64,000 bases of DNA from FLUQ01 sp031550605 (GCA_031550605.1 JAVBOK010000043.1:93638-157637), one strand, 5' to 3'; counted from the first letter of the stretch, positions 1-8,819 are shown. Numbers and translations: made by a program. Notes: generated by a model not told the origin, from the letters alone.

Positions 1-183
1 CTGGCGGTTCTGACCTGCGGGCTGGGTTTGCCCTGGGCCACGATTCGCGCGCACCGTTTTGCGGCGGACGCCGTCCGCGCGGAAGGCGACCCGCAACTGG
101 ACACCCTCGGCCGGAACACCCAAAAGGCCCGCTCTTCCGGCGAAGGGCTGCTTGACGCCCTGAACGTCGATTTGTCGGTATAA
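1..183 (+). CDS. DUF898/YjgN-family membrane protein, C-terminal fragment
   Basis: An open frame runs in from the window edge and ends with TAA at 181-183, giving the last 60 residues of a protein whose start lies outside. It begins in a hydrophobic stretch followed by PWATIRAHR and ends with GEGLLDALNVDLSV. A final membrane helix, a PWxxxR motif and a C-terminal GE-L-D-L-D-L tail are what I recall for the YjgN/DUF898 family of inner-membrane proteins of unknown function. The M48 protease gene starts 12 bases downstream; this pairing also occurs in other proteobacteria. The family call rests on the tail only, so it is moderate. Confidence 0.6.
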   Translation: MAVLTCGLGLPWATIRAHRFAADAVRAEGDPQLDTLGRNTQKARSSGEGLLDALNVDLSV

Positions 184-195
184 CAGGCGGACTGC

Positions 196-1284
196 ATGCA
201 CAACGCATCTTTCACTCCGGACGCCCTGCATCACGACGGCCTGACCGCCGCCGGCCGCGCTGTGACGCTGCAGTGCGCGGCAGACACCCTGCGCATCGTC
301 TCTGCTCAGGGCCATCTGGTCAGCCTGTGGGAACAGGAGCGGGTCCGCGCGGAATTTCCGCACAAGACGCCTTTGTGTCTGCGGCTTGCCGGAAGCGGGG
401 AACGCCTGAGCGTAAAAAATCCCGCGCTGGCGGAAACCGTGCGTACCTGGCTGTCCCCTGCCCTGAACGATCTGCGGCGCGCCCGCCGCATCCGCTGGCT
501 GCTTGCCGGGGCCGCTTCCTGGGCCGCGGCAATCTTACTCTGGTTTGCCTCGCCCCTTCTGCTGACCGTGGCGGCATCCTGCATTCCCATATCCTGGGAA
601 GAAAAACTGGGGCAAAGCGCGCAGGACAGCCTCTGCCGGATGCTCGGCGCCGGACGCCGCGACGTCCTGGCCCTCGGGCCGGGAGCGGAAGCCCTGCAAC
701 ACCTCGCCGCCCGTCTGGCCGGACCGGAAACCGGAGGCTACATTTTCCGCGTTTCCCTGCTGCGCTCACGGGTCGCCAACGCCTTCGCCATGCCCGGCGG
801 ATACATCGTGGTCACCACGAGCCTGGTGCGTCAATGCGACAGCCCGGACGAACTGGCCGGGGTACTGTCCCACGAAATGGCCCACGTCACGGAACGGCAC
901 AGCACGCACGCGCTGATACGGGACGAACTGCTGTCTTTCGCCGGCCGGGTCTTCACCGGTGGCAGCGACGTCATGGGCACGGTCAACAAGGCGGGCATGA
1001 CCTTGCTGAGTCTGCATTTCAGCCGGGAAGCCGAACAGCAGGCGGATCTGCTGGGCGCGCATCGTCTGGCCCGGGCCGGTATAGCCCCCGGCGCTCTCGC
1101 TCTGTTCTTCAGGCGTCTGTCCACGGAGGAAAAATCCGACCGGCACTCGTACCTTTCGTCCCACCCCTCGACGATGGAACGTCTGGAGTATCTGGACGCG
1201 GAAGCGGCGAAACTGAAAGGAAACTATACCCCTGCCCTGGAACCGGGGGCGTGGCGGCAGTTGAAAGCCCTGAGCGCAAAATAG
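196..1284 (+). CDS. M48-family membrane zinc metalloprotease
   Basis: The 362-residue protein has an N-terminal soluble region of about 95 residues, a hydrophobic segment near residues 100-127 and a C-terminal M48 peptidase domain. The zinc-binding HExxH motif is HEMAH at residues 226-230, and the third ligand is probably Glu280 in SREAEQQAD. The layout matches M48 proteases that follow YjgN/DUF898 genes, rather than HtpX with its four membrane helices or the periplasmic BepA with TPR repeats. The family degrades misfolded membrane or envelope proteins; the substrate here is unknown. It is probably cotranscribed with the upstream fragment, 12 bases away. Confidence 0.85.
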   Translation: MHNASFTPDALHHDGLTAAGRAVTLQCAADTLRIVSAQGHLVSLWEQERVRAEFPHKTPLCLRLAGSGERLSVKNPALAETVRTWLSPALNDLRRARRIRWLLAGAASWAAAILLWFASPLLLTVAASCIPISWEEKLGQSAQDSLCRMLGAGRRDVLALGPGAEALQHLAARLAGPETGGYIFRVSLLRSRVANAFAMPGGYIVVTTSLVRQCDSPDELAGVLSHEMAHVTERHSTHALIRDELLSFAGRVFTGGSDVMGTVNKAGMTLLSLHFSREAEQQADLLGAHRLARAGIAPGALALFFRRLSTEEKSDRHSYLSSHPSTMERLEYLDAEAAKLKGNYTPALEPGAWRQLKALSAK

Positions 1285-1414
1285 CCGGACCGCTTCCCCC
1301 TCATTTCCCCGCTAGGCAAACGCCTTCGGAAGCGCTATAGTTTACGGATTGCCGCCGGACCGAATGCCGGGCCCGGCAGCTGTTCACCGCCAACGGATAA
1401 AGGATCGTTTCCCC

Positions 1415-3067
1415 ATGCGCGCCAAACAACACCTCACCTCTCTGCTGCAAGCCCGTGTTGCCGCCATGGGCCTGCCCTGGCCGGCCAAAGCCGTCATCGA
1501 ACCCCCGAAAGAAAAACAGTTCGGCGATCTTGCGGCCAACGTGGCCCTGCTGCTGGCCAAAGAGGCCGGAAAATCCCCCCGCGACCTCGCGGAAGATCTC
1601 GTGGCCGCCGTGCGTGCCGACGGCGCGGTGGCTGCGGCATCCATCGCCGGGCCGGGATTTCTTAATGTGGTCTTTACCCCGGCCTTCTGGCAGGAAAGCG
1701 TAAAAGAGGCGGAACAGCGCGGCGAAACTTTTGGCTCGTCCCGTGTGGGCAACGGCGTCACGGTGCAGGTGGAATTTGTTTCCGCCAACCCCACGGGGCC
1801 CTTGCACATCGGCCACGGCAGGGGCGCGGCGGTCGGCGATTCTCTGGCCCGGCTGCTGCGTTTTGCCGGGTACACGGTGCATACCGAATATTACATCAAT
1901 GACGCGGGGCGCCAGATGCGCCTTCTGGGCCTGTCGGTCTGGCTGCGGGTCAGGGAACTGGCCGGGCGGGAAATCGTCTGGCCCGAGGACTGGTACAAAG
2001 GCGAATACATCATCGACATTGCGAAGGAAATGCTGGCCAAAGACCCCGGCCTTGCCGCCCTGCCCGACGAGGAAGGCTGCGACCGCTGCTTTGAGTATGC
2101 CATGCGGTCCATTCTGGACGGAATCAAGAAAGATCTGGAGGACTTCAGGGTTTCCCACGAAGTCTGGTTTTCCGAACGCGGCCTGGTGGCCAGCGGCGCG
2201 GTGGAAAAGGCTTTCGAGCGGCTGCGTGGGGCCGGGCACACCTATGAGCATAACGGGGCGCTGTGGTTCCGCGCCATGGCTCTGGGCGACGACAAGGACC
2301 GCGTGTTGCGCAAATCCGACGGATCGCTGACCTATTTCGCTTCGGACATCGCCTATCACGGCAACAAATACGACCGCGGTTTCGACCGCCTGGTGGATAT
2401 ATGGGGGGCGGACCATCACGGCTATGTGCCCCGCATGCGCGCCGCCGTTGCTGCCCTGGGCAAAAAACCGGAACAGCTTGACGTCATCCTGGTGCAATTG
2501 GTGAACCTGCTGCGCGACGGCCAGCAGATCGCCATGTCCACCAGGGCCGGGCAGTTCGAAACCCTGGCCGACGTCGTGGCTGAGGTGGGCGCCGACGCGG
2601 CCCGTTTCATGTTCCTTTCCCGCAAAAGCGACAGTCATCTCGATTTTGACCTTGAACTGGTCAAACAGCGCAGCATGGAAAACCCCGTGTACTATGTACA
2701 GTATGCCCATGCCAGAATTTGCGCCGTGTTGCGCAAGGCGGACGAAAGGGGCATCCCCATGACGCCGCAAACGGACGGCACGCTGTTGTCACTGCTGACG
2801 GAAAACGCGGAACTGGATCTGATGCGCCAGATCGACCGTTTTGAAGACGTGATCGAAAGCGCCGCCCTGAATCTGTCGCCGCACCACATCAGTTACTACC
2901 TGATGGACCTTGCCGGCGACCTGCACAGCTATTACGCCGCGCATCAGGTGCTGGGCGCAGGAGACGATTCCCTGGCGCGCGCCCGGCTTGCGCTGCTGCG
3001 CTCGGTCAGCGCGGTGATTGCCTCCGGATTGTCCCTGTTGGGCGTCACCGCGCCGGAGAGCATGTAA
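1415..3067 (+). CDS. argS: arginyl-tRNA synthetase
   Basis: ArgRS charges tRNA-Arg with arginine using ATP. I place the start at the ATG at 1415 (MRAKQHLTSLL), preceded by AAAGGA about ten bases upstream, giving 550 residues, normal for ArgRS. The upstream in-frame ATG at 1349 adds 22 residues without family resemblance. Visible signatures are the N-terminal Add1-type domain with KQFGDLAAN, the class I HIGH motif in NPTGPLHIGH (HIGH at residues 131-134), the ArgRS form of KMSKS as MSTRAG near residue 374, and the anticodon-binding DALR-like C-terminus (HHISYYLMDLAGDLHSYY). The SPOR-protein gene follows after 22 bases and may be cotranscribed. Confidence 0.96.
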   Translation: MRAKQHLTSLLQARVAAMGLPWPAKAVIEPPKEKQFGDLAANVALLLAKEAGKSPRDLAEDLVAAVRADGAVAAASIAGPGFLNVVFTPAFWQESVKEAEQRGETFGSSRVGNGVTVQVEFVSANPTGPLHIGHGRGAAVGDSLARLLRFAGYTVHTEYYINDAGRQMRLLGLSVWLRVRELAGREIVWPEDWYKGEYIIDIAKEMLAKDPGLAALPDEEGCDRCFEYAMRSILDGIKKDLEDFRVSHEVWFSERGLVASGAVEKAFERLRGAGHTYEHNGALWFRAMALGDDKDRVLRKSDGSLTYFASDIAYHGNKYDRGFDRLVDIWGADHHGYVPRMRAAVAALGKKPEQLDVILVQLVNLLRDGQQIAMSTRAGQFETLADVVAEVGADAARFMFLSRKSDSHLDFDLELVKQRSMENPVYYVQYAHARICAVLRKADERGIPMTPQTDGTLLSLLTENAELDLMRQIDRFEDVIESAALNLSPHHISYYLMDLAGDLHSYYAAHQVLGAGDDSLARARLALLRSVSAVIASGLSLLGVTAPESM

Positions 3068-3089
3068 AAAAGACGCGGGGCCACAAGCC

Positions 3090-4064
3090 ATGCCTGAACT
3101 GCCTCTCCGACTTCCGGATTCCAACCGGGATGCCGGGCCGAAAAATACCCGGCCTGCCCGCATGGTCACCATTTCCATGACCATGCCGAAACTGGTTTTT
3201 TCCCTTCTGTTCATGGCGGGGATCCTGGTCTGGGTTTTCATTTTCGGCATTATGCTGGGCCGGGGGCACAAACCGGAAAAGATCGTGCCGGAACTGGCCA
3301 AAGTCATGCCCGCGCCGCAGCCGAAAAGCGTGGTGGCACAGCCGCCGGTCCAAAACGCCACACAAACCGCATCCGCAAAAAACACGATGCCCGCCGCCAC
3401 GTCCAAAAATGCGACCGCCGTCCCGGTTCCGGCCAAATCCCCGGCCGCGCCCCAGACTACGGCTTCCGCAGCGCAGCCCCAGGTTCCCGCGGGAATTCTG
3501 TCCCCGCAGGAACTGCAGTATCACGAAACCCTGAAAGGCCGCCCGACAGCCAGCCCGGTACCGCCCGCTGCCCCAAGGCCCGTGCCGGACGTCAAAAAAA
3601 CAGGATTGAAAACGTCCCCCAACCTGCAGGCGGCACAGGAAAAAAAACGGACCGCGCAGAAAACCGAAGCGAAAAGCGCGTCCGCGAAACCGCAACCAGC
3701 CAAGCCGGAAGCAAAAAACATCGCGGCAAAACCGCAGACGCCGGCCAAACCGGAACCGAAACCCGCAGCAGCCAAACCCGACCCCAAAGCGGCCTCCATG
3801 AAAAAAACCGGGGAACCGGTGTATAATTACGTATATCAGGTAGCGGCGTTCAAAGACATGCCGTCCACCGAAAGCATGCGCAAAAAGTTACAGGCCGCCG
3901 GCATCGCCACGCGCGTCGAAAAAAGCGCCGAAGGCGGCACGACATGGTATAAACTGCTGACGCCTTTCCGCGGGCGGCCGGAAGACACCCGCGCGCTGAA
4001 AAACGCACTGGCGGGACAAGGCCTTCCCCGCGTCATTCTGCGCAGCAAGACGCCGGCCCAATAA
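3090..4064 (+). CDS. SPOR-domain, single-pass membrane protein
   Basis: From the ATG at 3090 the product is 324 residues: a short cytoplasmic N-terminus, one membrane helix at about residues 33-57, a long low-complexity linker rich in Ala, Lys, Pro and Gln (about 70-245), and a C-terminal SPOR domain starting near YNYVYQVAAF. SPOR domains bind denuded peptidoglycan glycans, mainly at the division septum, and this topology resembles FtsN and DedD. An N-terminal FtsN function is not demonstrated. It lies 22 bases after argS, an arrangement I recall from Desulfovibrio-type genomes. A longer frame from 3018 overlaps argS and is unlikely. Confidence 0.8.
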   Translation: MPELPLRLPDSNRDAGPKNTRPARMVTISMTMPKLVFSLLFMAGILVWVFIFGIMLGRGHKPEKIVPELAKVMPAPQPKSVVAQPPVQNATQTASAKNTMPAATSKNATAVPVPAKSPAAPQTTASAAQPQVPAGILSPQELQYHETLKGRPTASPVPPAAPRPVPDVKKTGLKTSPNLQAAQEKKRTAQKTEAKSASAKPQPAKPEAKNIAAKPQTPAKPEPKPAAAKPDPKAASMKKTGEPVYNYVYQVAAFKDMPSTESMRKKLQAAGIATRVEKSAEGGTTWYKLLTPFRGRPEDTRALKNALAGQGLPRVILRSKTPAQ

Positions 4065-4154
4065 AACGCTGTCTTGTGCATTATTGCGGGCCACATACTT
4101 GACGCGACGGCAAATGCAAGGCAGTGTTGATCAGAAAGACCATCATCATACAAC

Positions 4155-4184
4155 ATTGCCGTCCGGCTGCCGGACGGCGGCAAT
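4155..4184 (+). terminator. hairpin after the SPOR-protein gene
   Basis: A GC-rich stem (ATTGCCGTCCGG paired with CCGGACGGCGGCAAT, with a three-base bulge) lies 90 bases after the stop codon, in a gene-free gap of 290 bases (4065-4354). A short T run follows at 4191-4194. It probably ends the argS/SPOR transcript. A second hairpin (CGCCCAA/TTGGGCG, about 4234-4258) sits between it and mlaE. Confidence 0.5.
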
Positions 4185-4354
4185 GGCCCGTTTTACACAC
4201 CGGCCCTCGCGCGAAAAGCGCGGCTTTCCTTTCGCCCAACCGGATTCCGATTGGGCGCGGAAAAAAAGATTGAAGAGCTTTTTTCCGGTTGGCCTCACGC
4301 TATTCGGTGCGCAAGGCCCCTGATCGGCCGGACAGCAATGGCCAGACCACAGAC

Positions 4355-5167
4355 ATGAACAATTCGCAGCCCTCTTTTTTCCCCGCCGCGCCCCTTATCG
4401 CTCTGGGCGCCATGACCATGCGCCTGACAGCAGAAATGGGCGCAGTCTTTCTGTTTATGCTTGACGGCATCCGGTGCATTGCGACCACCCCGAAGCAGCT
4501 GGCCAAGACATTCCGGCAGACATACATCATTGGCGCGAAATCTCTTTTTCTCATCGCCCTGATCGGCGGGTTCACCGGCATGGTGCTCGGCCTGCAGGGC
4601 TATTACACCCTGATCAAGTTCGGGTCCGAAGGCATGCTGGGCGCGGCCGTGGCCCTGTCGCTGATCCGCGAACTGGGACCGGCTCTGACGGCCATCATGG
4701 TCACCGGACGCGCGGGGTCCGCCATGGCCGCGGAAATCGGCGTCATGCGCATCACCGACCAGATAGACGCCCTGTCCGTCATGGACATCAACCCCATGGG
4801 GTACCTGGTTGCCCCGCGCATAACGGCCTGTCTGATTTCCTTCCCCCTGCTGACGGCTTTTTTCGATGTCATCGGCATTCTCGGCGGCTACCTGACCGGG
4901 GTCACGCTGCTGGGCATCAATGACGGCATCTATTTTTCTCGCATTGAAACCAGCGTCGTCTGGAACGACGTTTTCGGCGGTTTTATCAAATCCTTTGTTT
5001 TCGGGTTGATCGTGGCCGTCATTTGTTGTTATCAAGGATACTTCACTCATACGCGACGCGATGCCGTGGGGCCGGAAGCGGTCAGCAACGCCACAACCGA
5101 CGCGGTTGTTTTTTCCTGCGTACTGATCCTGATTTCAGATTACGTACTGACTTCTTTCCTGCTGTGA
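4355..5167 (+). CDS. mlaE: MlaE-family ABC transporter permease
   Basis: This integral membrane permease carries phospholipids between the inner membrane and the MCE protein MlaD. From the ATG at 4355 (MNNSQPSFF) it is 270 residues, close to the usual 255-270; an ATG at 4289 is in frame but lies in non-conserved sequence. The conserved core is visible: GGFTGMVLGLQGYY, SLIRELGPALTAIMV, GRAGSAMAAEIGVM, and the coupling-helix region QIDALSVMDINPMGYLVAPR, followed by about four further hydrophobic segments. It is the first gene of mlaE-F-D-C-A and ends 10 bases before mlaF. Confidence 0.93.
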   Translation: MNNSQPSFFPAAPLIALGAMTMRLTAEMGAVFLFMLDGIRCIATTPKQLAKTFRQTYIIGAKSLFLIALIGGFTGMVLGLQGYYTLIKFGSEGMLGAAVALSLIRELGPALTAIMVTGRAGSAMAAEIGVMRITDQIDALSVMDINPMGYLVAPRITACLISFPLLTAFFDVIGILGGYLTGVTLLGINDGIYFSRIETSVVWNDVFGGFIKSFVFGLIVAVICCYQGYFTHTRRDAVGPEAVSNATTDAVVFSCVLILISDYVLTSFLL

Positions 5168-5177
5168 CAGGTGACAT

Positions 5178-6002
5178 ATGCAAAGGGCATGGGACATTCA
5201 ACTGACGAATCTGCGTCTGGGATACGGTGAGCATGTGGTGCTGGACGGGGTCACCGCAACGTTGCCCGGCGCGCGCATCTCGGTCATTCTCGGCGGATCC
5301 GGCTGCGGCAAATCCACCCTGCTGCGCCACATCATCGGCTTGTCCAAACCCATGGCCGGCACCATCACGGTGGGCGGCAACAACATCTTTTCGCTGTCCA
5401 ATCCGGATTTCCGCCGCCTGCGCCGCCGCATGGGCGTGCTGTTCCAGGATGGGGCGCTTTTGGGATCGCTGACCCTGGCGGAAAACGTGGGCCTTCCCCT
5501 GCGCGAGAACACCTCGTTGAAAAACGCGGATATCCGCGATCTGGTGCTGTACAAATTGTCGCTGGTGGGACTTGCCGATTTTGCGGACTATTACCCCAAC
5601 CAGCTTTCCGGCGGCATGCGCAAGCGCGCCGGCCTGGCCCGCGCGCTGGTCACGGATCCGCCCATTCTCCTGTGCGACGAACCCACATCAGGGCTTGACC
5701 CCATCAACGCCGCCCAGATGGATGCCCTGTTGCTGGACATGAAAGAGCAATATCCGGACATGACCATTGTTGTGGTCAGCCACGATCTGGCAAGCCTGTC
5801 CGTCATCGCGGATCATGTGCTGGTGCTGCATGACGGGGGCGTCGCCTATACTGGCCCGCTGTCCGGCCTGCAGACGACACGGGATGCGTATCTGCGCCGT
5901 TTTCTGGACAGACAGGCGGAAAAAGCCCCAGAGCGGGAAACCGCCGCCCTTGCCCTGACACCCAAGGTGCGGGCGGCGCTGGATGCATGGCAGGGCCGTT
6001 GA
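5178..6002 (+). CDS. mlaF: MlaF-type ABC transporter ATPase
   Basis: The cytoplasmic ATPase of the Mla lipid transporter, 274 residues. Walker A is GGSGCGKST at about residues 39-47, the signature motif is LSGGMRKR near residue 143, Walker B is PILLCDEP followed by TSGLDP, and the H-loop histidine is in VVVSHDL. LSGGMRKRAGLARAL is the form typical of MlaF. No gene for MlaB, the STAS protein that stabilises MlaF in E. coli, is present in the operon. The gene ends 22 bases before mlaD. Confidence 0.93.
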   Translation: MQRAWDIQLTNLRLGYGEHVVLDGVTATLPGARISVILGGSGCGKSTLLRHIIGLSKPMAGTITVGGNNIFSLSNPDFRRLRRRMGVLFQDGALLGSLTLAENVGLPLRENTSLKNADIRDLVLYKLSLVGLADFADYYPNQLSGGMRKRAGLARALVTDPPILLCDEPTSGLDPINAAQMDALLLDMKEQYPDMTIVVVSHDLASLSVIADHVLVLHDGGVAYTGPLSGLQTTRDAYLRRFLDRQAEKAPERETAALALTPKVRAALDAWQGR

Positions 6003-6024
6003 TCGGGAAGTACGAGGATTGCAT

Positions 6025-6471
6025 ATGAAAAAGTATTCCAATGAATTGTTTGTCGGCCTTTTTGTCCTGGTGGGACTGCTCTGCGTCGCCTACCTCACCG
6101 TCCGCCTGGGCAAGATGGATCTGTTCACGGACAAGGGCTATACTCTGGTGGCGAATTTTTCCTCCACCACAGGCCTGCGCTCAGGCGCGGAAGTTGAAAT
6201 TGCCGGCGTGTCCGTCGGAAAAGTGACGAAAATCGAACTTGGCCCGAAATTTGAATCAAAAGTGCATATGCGCATCCGCGACGGGATCGTCCTGTCGGAG
6301 GATACGGGCGCATCGGTAAAAACCAGCGGCCTGATCGGCGACAAATACATCAGCCTGTCGCCGGGCGGCCTGAAAGAAACCCTCGCTGCCAATAGCGAAA
6401 TCACGGAAACAACCGGTTCCATTGACCTGGAATCGCTGATCAGCAACTATGTGTTCGGGAGCATGAAATGA
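6025..6471 (+). CDS. mlaD: MlaD-type MCE-domain lipid-binding protein
   Basis: A 148-residue protein anchored by one N-terminal helix (about residues 8-25) with a periplasmic MCE domain starting near YTLVANFSSTTGLRSGAEV. MCE proteins form hexameric rings with a hydrophobic pore on MlaE. The start at 6025 is supported by GAGGA seven bases upstream and by MKKYSNELFVGLFVL, the usual MlaD opening; the in-frame ATG at 5983 lies inside mlaF. Conserved MCE residues GVSVGKV and GLIGDKYISLSPGG are present. It overlaps mlaC by four bases (ATGA), which suggests translational coupling. Confidence 0.92.
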   Translation: MKKYSNELFVGLFVLVGLLCVAYLTVRLGKMDLFTDKGYTLVANFSSTTGLRSGAEVEIAGVSVGKVTKIELGPKFESKVHMRIRDGIVLSEDTGASVKTSGLIGDKYISLSPGGLKETLAANSEITETTGSIDLESLISNYVFGSMK

Positions 6472-7106
6472 TCCGCCGCCTTTTTTCCGCCGCCGCCGTC
6501 ACGGTCTGCCTGCTGCTGGCCGCGACACCCGCCGCGCAGGCCGCCCACGGCCCCACCAAAGCCATTGAACAGGCCGTCAATGAGCTTATGGTCATCATCA
6601 AAAATCCGGACATGGCCAACCCGGCAAAGCGTCCCGCCCTGTTCCAGCAGATCGAGGACAAGGTCAAAACCATTTTCGATTTCGAAGAATTCTCCGCGCG
6701 GACCGTGGGCCCCAGTTGGCGCGATTTCACCCCGGAACAGCGGAAGCGGTTTATTGAAGCCTTCGCATCCCTGCTGCGGGCGACGTACATTGAGAAACTG
6801 GAAGGATACGACGGCGAAAAGGTCAATTATACCGGCGAAGTGCTCAGCACCAAGGGAGACAAGGCCGAAGTGCAGACCTCCGTGCTGATCAAGGACAAAA
6901 ACGTGCCCGTCGCCTACCGCATGCTGCAGAAAAACGGCGAATGGAAAGTGTACGACGTGCGCATTGAAAAGATCAGCCTGATTGAAAATTACCGTGGGCA
7001 GTTCAAAGAGCTTTTAATCAAGGGCGACGCGGAAGCTCTGATCAAAAAGGTTGAAACCAAGGCCGCCGAAATCCGCCGGCAAAACCAGAATGCGAAGCCG
7101 AAATGA
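6468..7106 (+). CDS. mlaC: MlaC-family periplasmic phospholipid-binding protein
   Basis: MlaC ferries phospholipid across the periplasm between the outer-membrane MlaA complex and inner-membrane MlaFED. The 212-residue product has a clear signal peptide (hydrophobic residues 7-22, ending AAQAAHG) and MlaC/Ttg2D features: FDFEEFSARTVGPSWRDF, TPEQRKRFIEAF, YIEKLEGYDGEKVNYTGEV and a C-terminal VYDVRIEKISLIENYRGQF. Its start overlaps the end of mlaD and its stop overlaps the start of mlaA, four bases each. Confidence 0.92.
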   Translation: MIRRLFSAAAVTVCLLLAATPAAQAAHGPTKAIEQAVNELMVIIKNPDMANPAKRPALFQQIEDKVKTIFDFEEFSARTVGPSWRDFTPEQRKRFIEAFASLLRATYIEKLEGYDGEKVNYTGEVLSTKGDKAEVQTSVLIKDKNVPVAYRMLQKNGEWKVYDVRIEKISLIENYRGQFKELLIKGDAEALIKKVETKAAEIRRQNQNAKPK

Positions 7107-7873
7107 AACGCCCGCTCTTTATGCTGACCTTGTGCTGCGCCCTTCTTTTCACCACCGGATGCTCCTCGCATCAGGGGATCGGGGCCTTTGACACGACGGA
7201 CAAGAAAGCGACGACAGCCTCTTTGGACGAAGATGACGAGTTGCTGGATAAAGCCTATTCGGAGCAACTGGTGCCCGACCCGCTGGAAGGCTGGAACCGG
7301 GCTGTGTTCGTGTTCAACGACGGGTTCGTCACCTATGTGGCCAGACCCGTAAACACCGCGTACACCACGGTCATGCCCGCGCCTTTCCGCAGCGGCATCG
7401 GAAATTTTTTCCACAACCTGCTTTTCCCCGTGCGCTTCGTCAACAACCTGCTTCAGGGTAAAGGCCAGGCCGCCGGCAAGGAATTCGGCCGCTTCATCAT
7501 CAACACCAGCGCGGGTCTGGGCGGCTTTGTCAACGTCGCCAAAACCAACCCCGACCTTGCGGACATGGATGACGAGGATTTCGGCCAGACGCTGGGGGTC
7601 TGGGGCATGAGCGAAGGCTTTTACGTGTACTGGCCGCTGTTCGGCCCCAGTTCGGGACGGGACACTCTTGGCCGCGTGGGCGACTGGGCGGCCGACCCGC
7701 TGACCTGGGTGCCGCCCTGGTGGATGCCCTGGGCGACCAAAGGCCTGCGCACGATCAACGACCTGGATGAAATCCTGGACGTGTACGATGACGTAACCAG
7801 ATCCGCCGTTGAACCATACACTGCGGTACGCGACGGGTACATACAGTACCGCCGGGCGAAAATCGCGAAATAG
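7103..7873 (+). CDS. mlaA: MlaA/VacJ-family outer-membrane lipoprotein
   Basis: MlaA removes phospholipid from the outer leaflet of the outer membrane and passes it to MlaC. The protein is 256 residues with a lipoprotein signal peptide (lipobox FTTGC, Cys20). MlaA features follow: DPLEGWNRAVFVFND, RSGIGNFFHNL, RFIINTSAGLGGFVNVA, DFGQTLGVWGMSEGFYVYWPLFGPSS and the end of the domain near DDVTRSAVEPYTAVR. In E. coli mlaA is unlinked to mlaFEDCB; here it is the last mla gene of the same operon, so the outer- and inner-membrane parts are coexpressed. Confidence 0.93.
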   Translation: MKRPLFMLTLCCALLFTTGCSSHQGIGAFDTTDKKATTASLDEDDELLDKAYSEQLVPDPLEGWNRAVFVFNDGFVTYVARPVNTAYTTVMPAPFRSGIGNFFHNLLFPVRFVNNLLQGKGQAAGKEFGRFIINTSAGLGGFVNVAKTNPDLADMDDEDFGQTLGVWGMSEGFYVYWPLFGPSSGRDTLGRVGDWAADPLTWVPPWWMPWATKGLRTINDLDEILDVYDDVTRSAVEPYTAVRDGYIQYRRAKIAK

Positions 7874-7881
7874 GAGCGGCC

Positions 7882-8301
7882 ATGATCCAGCGCACCCTTT
7901 CCATCATCAAACCTGACGCGGTCGAACGCAACCTGATCGGCGCCATCCTGTCCATGATCGAAGGCGCGGACCTGCGCATTGTGGGCATGAAGCGCCTGCG
8001 CCTCAGCAAACAGGATGCCGAAGGCTTTTACGCCGTGCACAAGGAACGCGCCTTTTTCGGCGAACTGACGGAGTACATGGCCTCCGGCCCGGTGGTGGTC
8101 GCCGTTCTGGAGGGCGAAAACGCCATTGCCCGCTACCGCGAACTGATGGGCGCCACCAATCCGGCAAACGCCGCGCCTGGAACCATCCGCAAGACGTACG
8201 CCAAAAGCATCGAAGCCAATTCTGTGCACGGCTCCGACGCGCCCGAAACCGCAGCGTTTGAGATCGGCTATTTCTTCAACGCGCTGGAAATCCGTGCCTG
8301 A
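7882..8301 (+). CDS. ndk: nucleoside diphosphate kinase
   Basis: Ndk transfers the gamma phosphate of ATP to other nucleoside diphosphates through a phosphohistidine. The 139-residue product matches the family length and contains the active-site NSVHGSDAPETA, with the catalytic His in VHGSD, and the start MIQRTLSIIKPDAVERN. A strong ribosome site (TAGGAG) precedes it. It begins 8 bases after mlaA, so it is probably the last gene of the mla transcript. Confidence 0.97.
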   Translation: MIQRTLSIIKPDAVERNLIGAILSMIEGADLRIVGMKRLRLSKQDAEGFYAVHKERAFFGELTEYMASGPVVVAVLEGENAIARYRELMGATNPANAAPGTIRKTYAKSIEANSVHGSDAPETAAFEIGYFFNALEIRA

Positions 8302-8402
8302 CGCGCCAACTTGCCTGCCGCCGCGCCATTCCGGTGCCTTTCGGCGGCAATGGGTGCCGCCCGCGTGACGGATTGTTGCTCCAAAAAATTTTGCCGCCAT
8401 GC

Positions 8403-8438
8403 GCAGGGGAACAGAAGACATGACTTTTGTCCCCCTGC
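8403..8438. terminator. hairpin between convergent ndk and tautomerase genes
   Basis: An imperfect stem of about 15 bp (GCAGGGG... paired with ...CCCCTGC) with a six-base loop lies between ndk (+) and the tautomerase gene (-). A T-rich stretch is part of one arm, so it could terminate either transcript. No long T run follows the stem. Confidence 0.45.
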
Positions 8439-8445
8439 CATGGGG

Positions 8446-8691
8446 TCACTTTCCCTGCTTTGCTTCCCTGGCGTGATACTGCGCCGTATCAAGGCCGGCT
8501 TCAGCCATTTCGTCCGATTTCAGCTTGCCCGCGCGGGCGTAATGTTCAAAGGGCATGTCCGACAGGATGATGGTCACATTTTCCGGCCGGCACTTGAGGT
8601 GCTCCACGGAACAGTCGGTCAGCGCCTTCACGTACGCGCGTTTCACCTCAATGGAACGGCCTTCAAGTATGCTCACATGAATAACGGGCAT
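8446..8691 (-). CDS. 4-oxalocrotonate tautomerase-family protein
   Basis: An 81-residue protein beginning MPVIHVSILEGRSIEVKR. After Met removal the N-terminal Pro would be the catalytic base of the 4-OT superfamily. The spacing to KRAYVKALTD and the central VTIILSDMP strand fit the beta-alpha-beta fold. At 80 residues it is slightly longer than classical 4-OT (about 62). Family members tautomerise or dehalogenate small ketoacids; the substrate here cannot be told. It is monocistronic, and is separated from cheA by a strong hairpin. Confidence 0.8.
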   Translation of the reverse strand: MPVIHVSILEGRSIEVKRAYVKALTDCSVEHLKCRPENVTIILSDMPFEHYARAGKLKSDEMAEAGLDTAQYHAREAKQGK

Positions 8692-8750
8692 TGCTGCATC
8701 CTCTTTGATGGGTTGTCATGGCGCGGGCGAAAATCCGGCGCTTGTGTTCC

Positions 8751-8792
8751 GGAACGCGAAACAGCCCGCGGTTGCGGGCTGTTTCGCGTTCC
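8751..8792. terminator. perfect 19-bp hairpin downstream of cheA
   Basis: GGAACGCGAAACAGCCCGC (8751-8769) pairs perfectly with 8774-8792 across a four-base loop GGTT. It starts 28 bases after the cheA stop on the minus strand, where it probably ends the chemotaxis transcript. Neither side has a T run, so it may act as a 3'-end stabiliser or need Rho. Confidence 0.55.
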
Positions 8793-8819
8793 AATCGGCA
8801 TCCATGTTCTCTGCTCTTG

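Noticed and set aside
1301..2770. 489-codon open frame on the minus strand
   Set aside because: Antisense to argS, whose HIGH and MSTRAG motifs fix the coding strand.
4084..4323. 79-codon frame between the SPOR gene and mlaE
   Set aside because: It runs through a probable terminator, has no ribosome site and no recognisable sequence.
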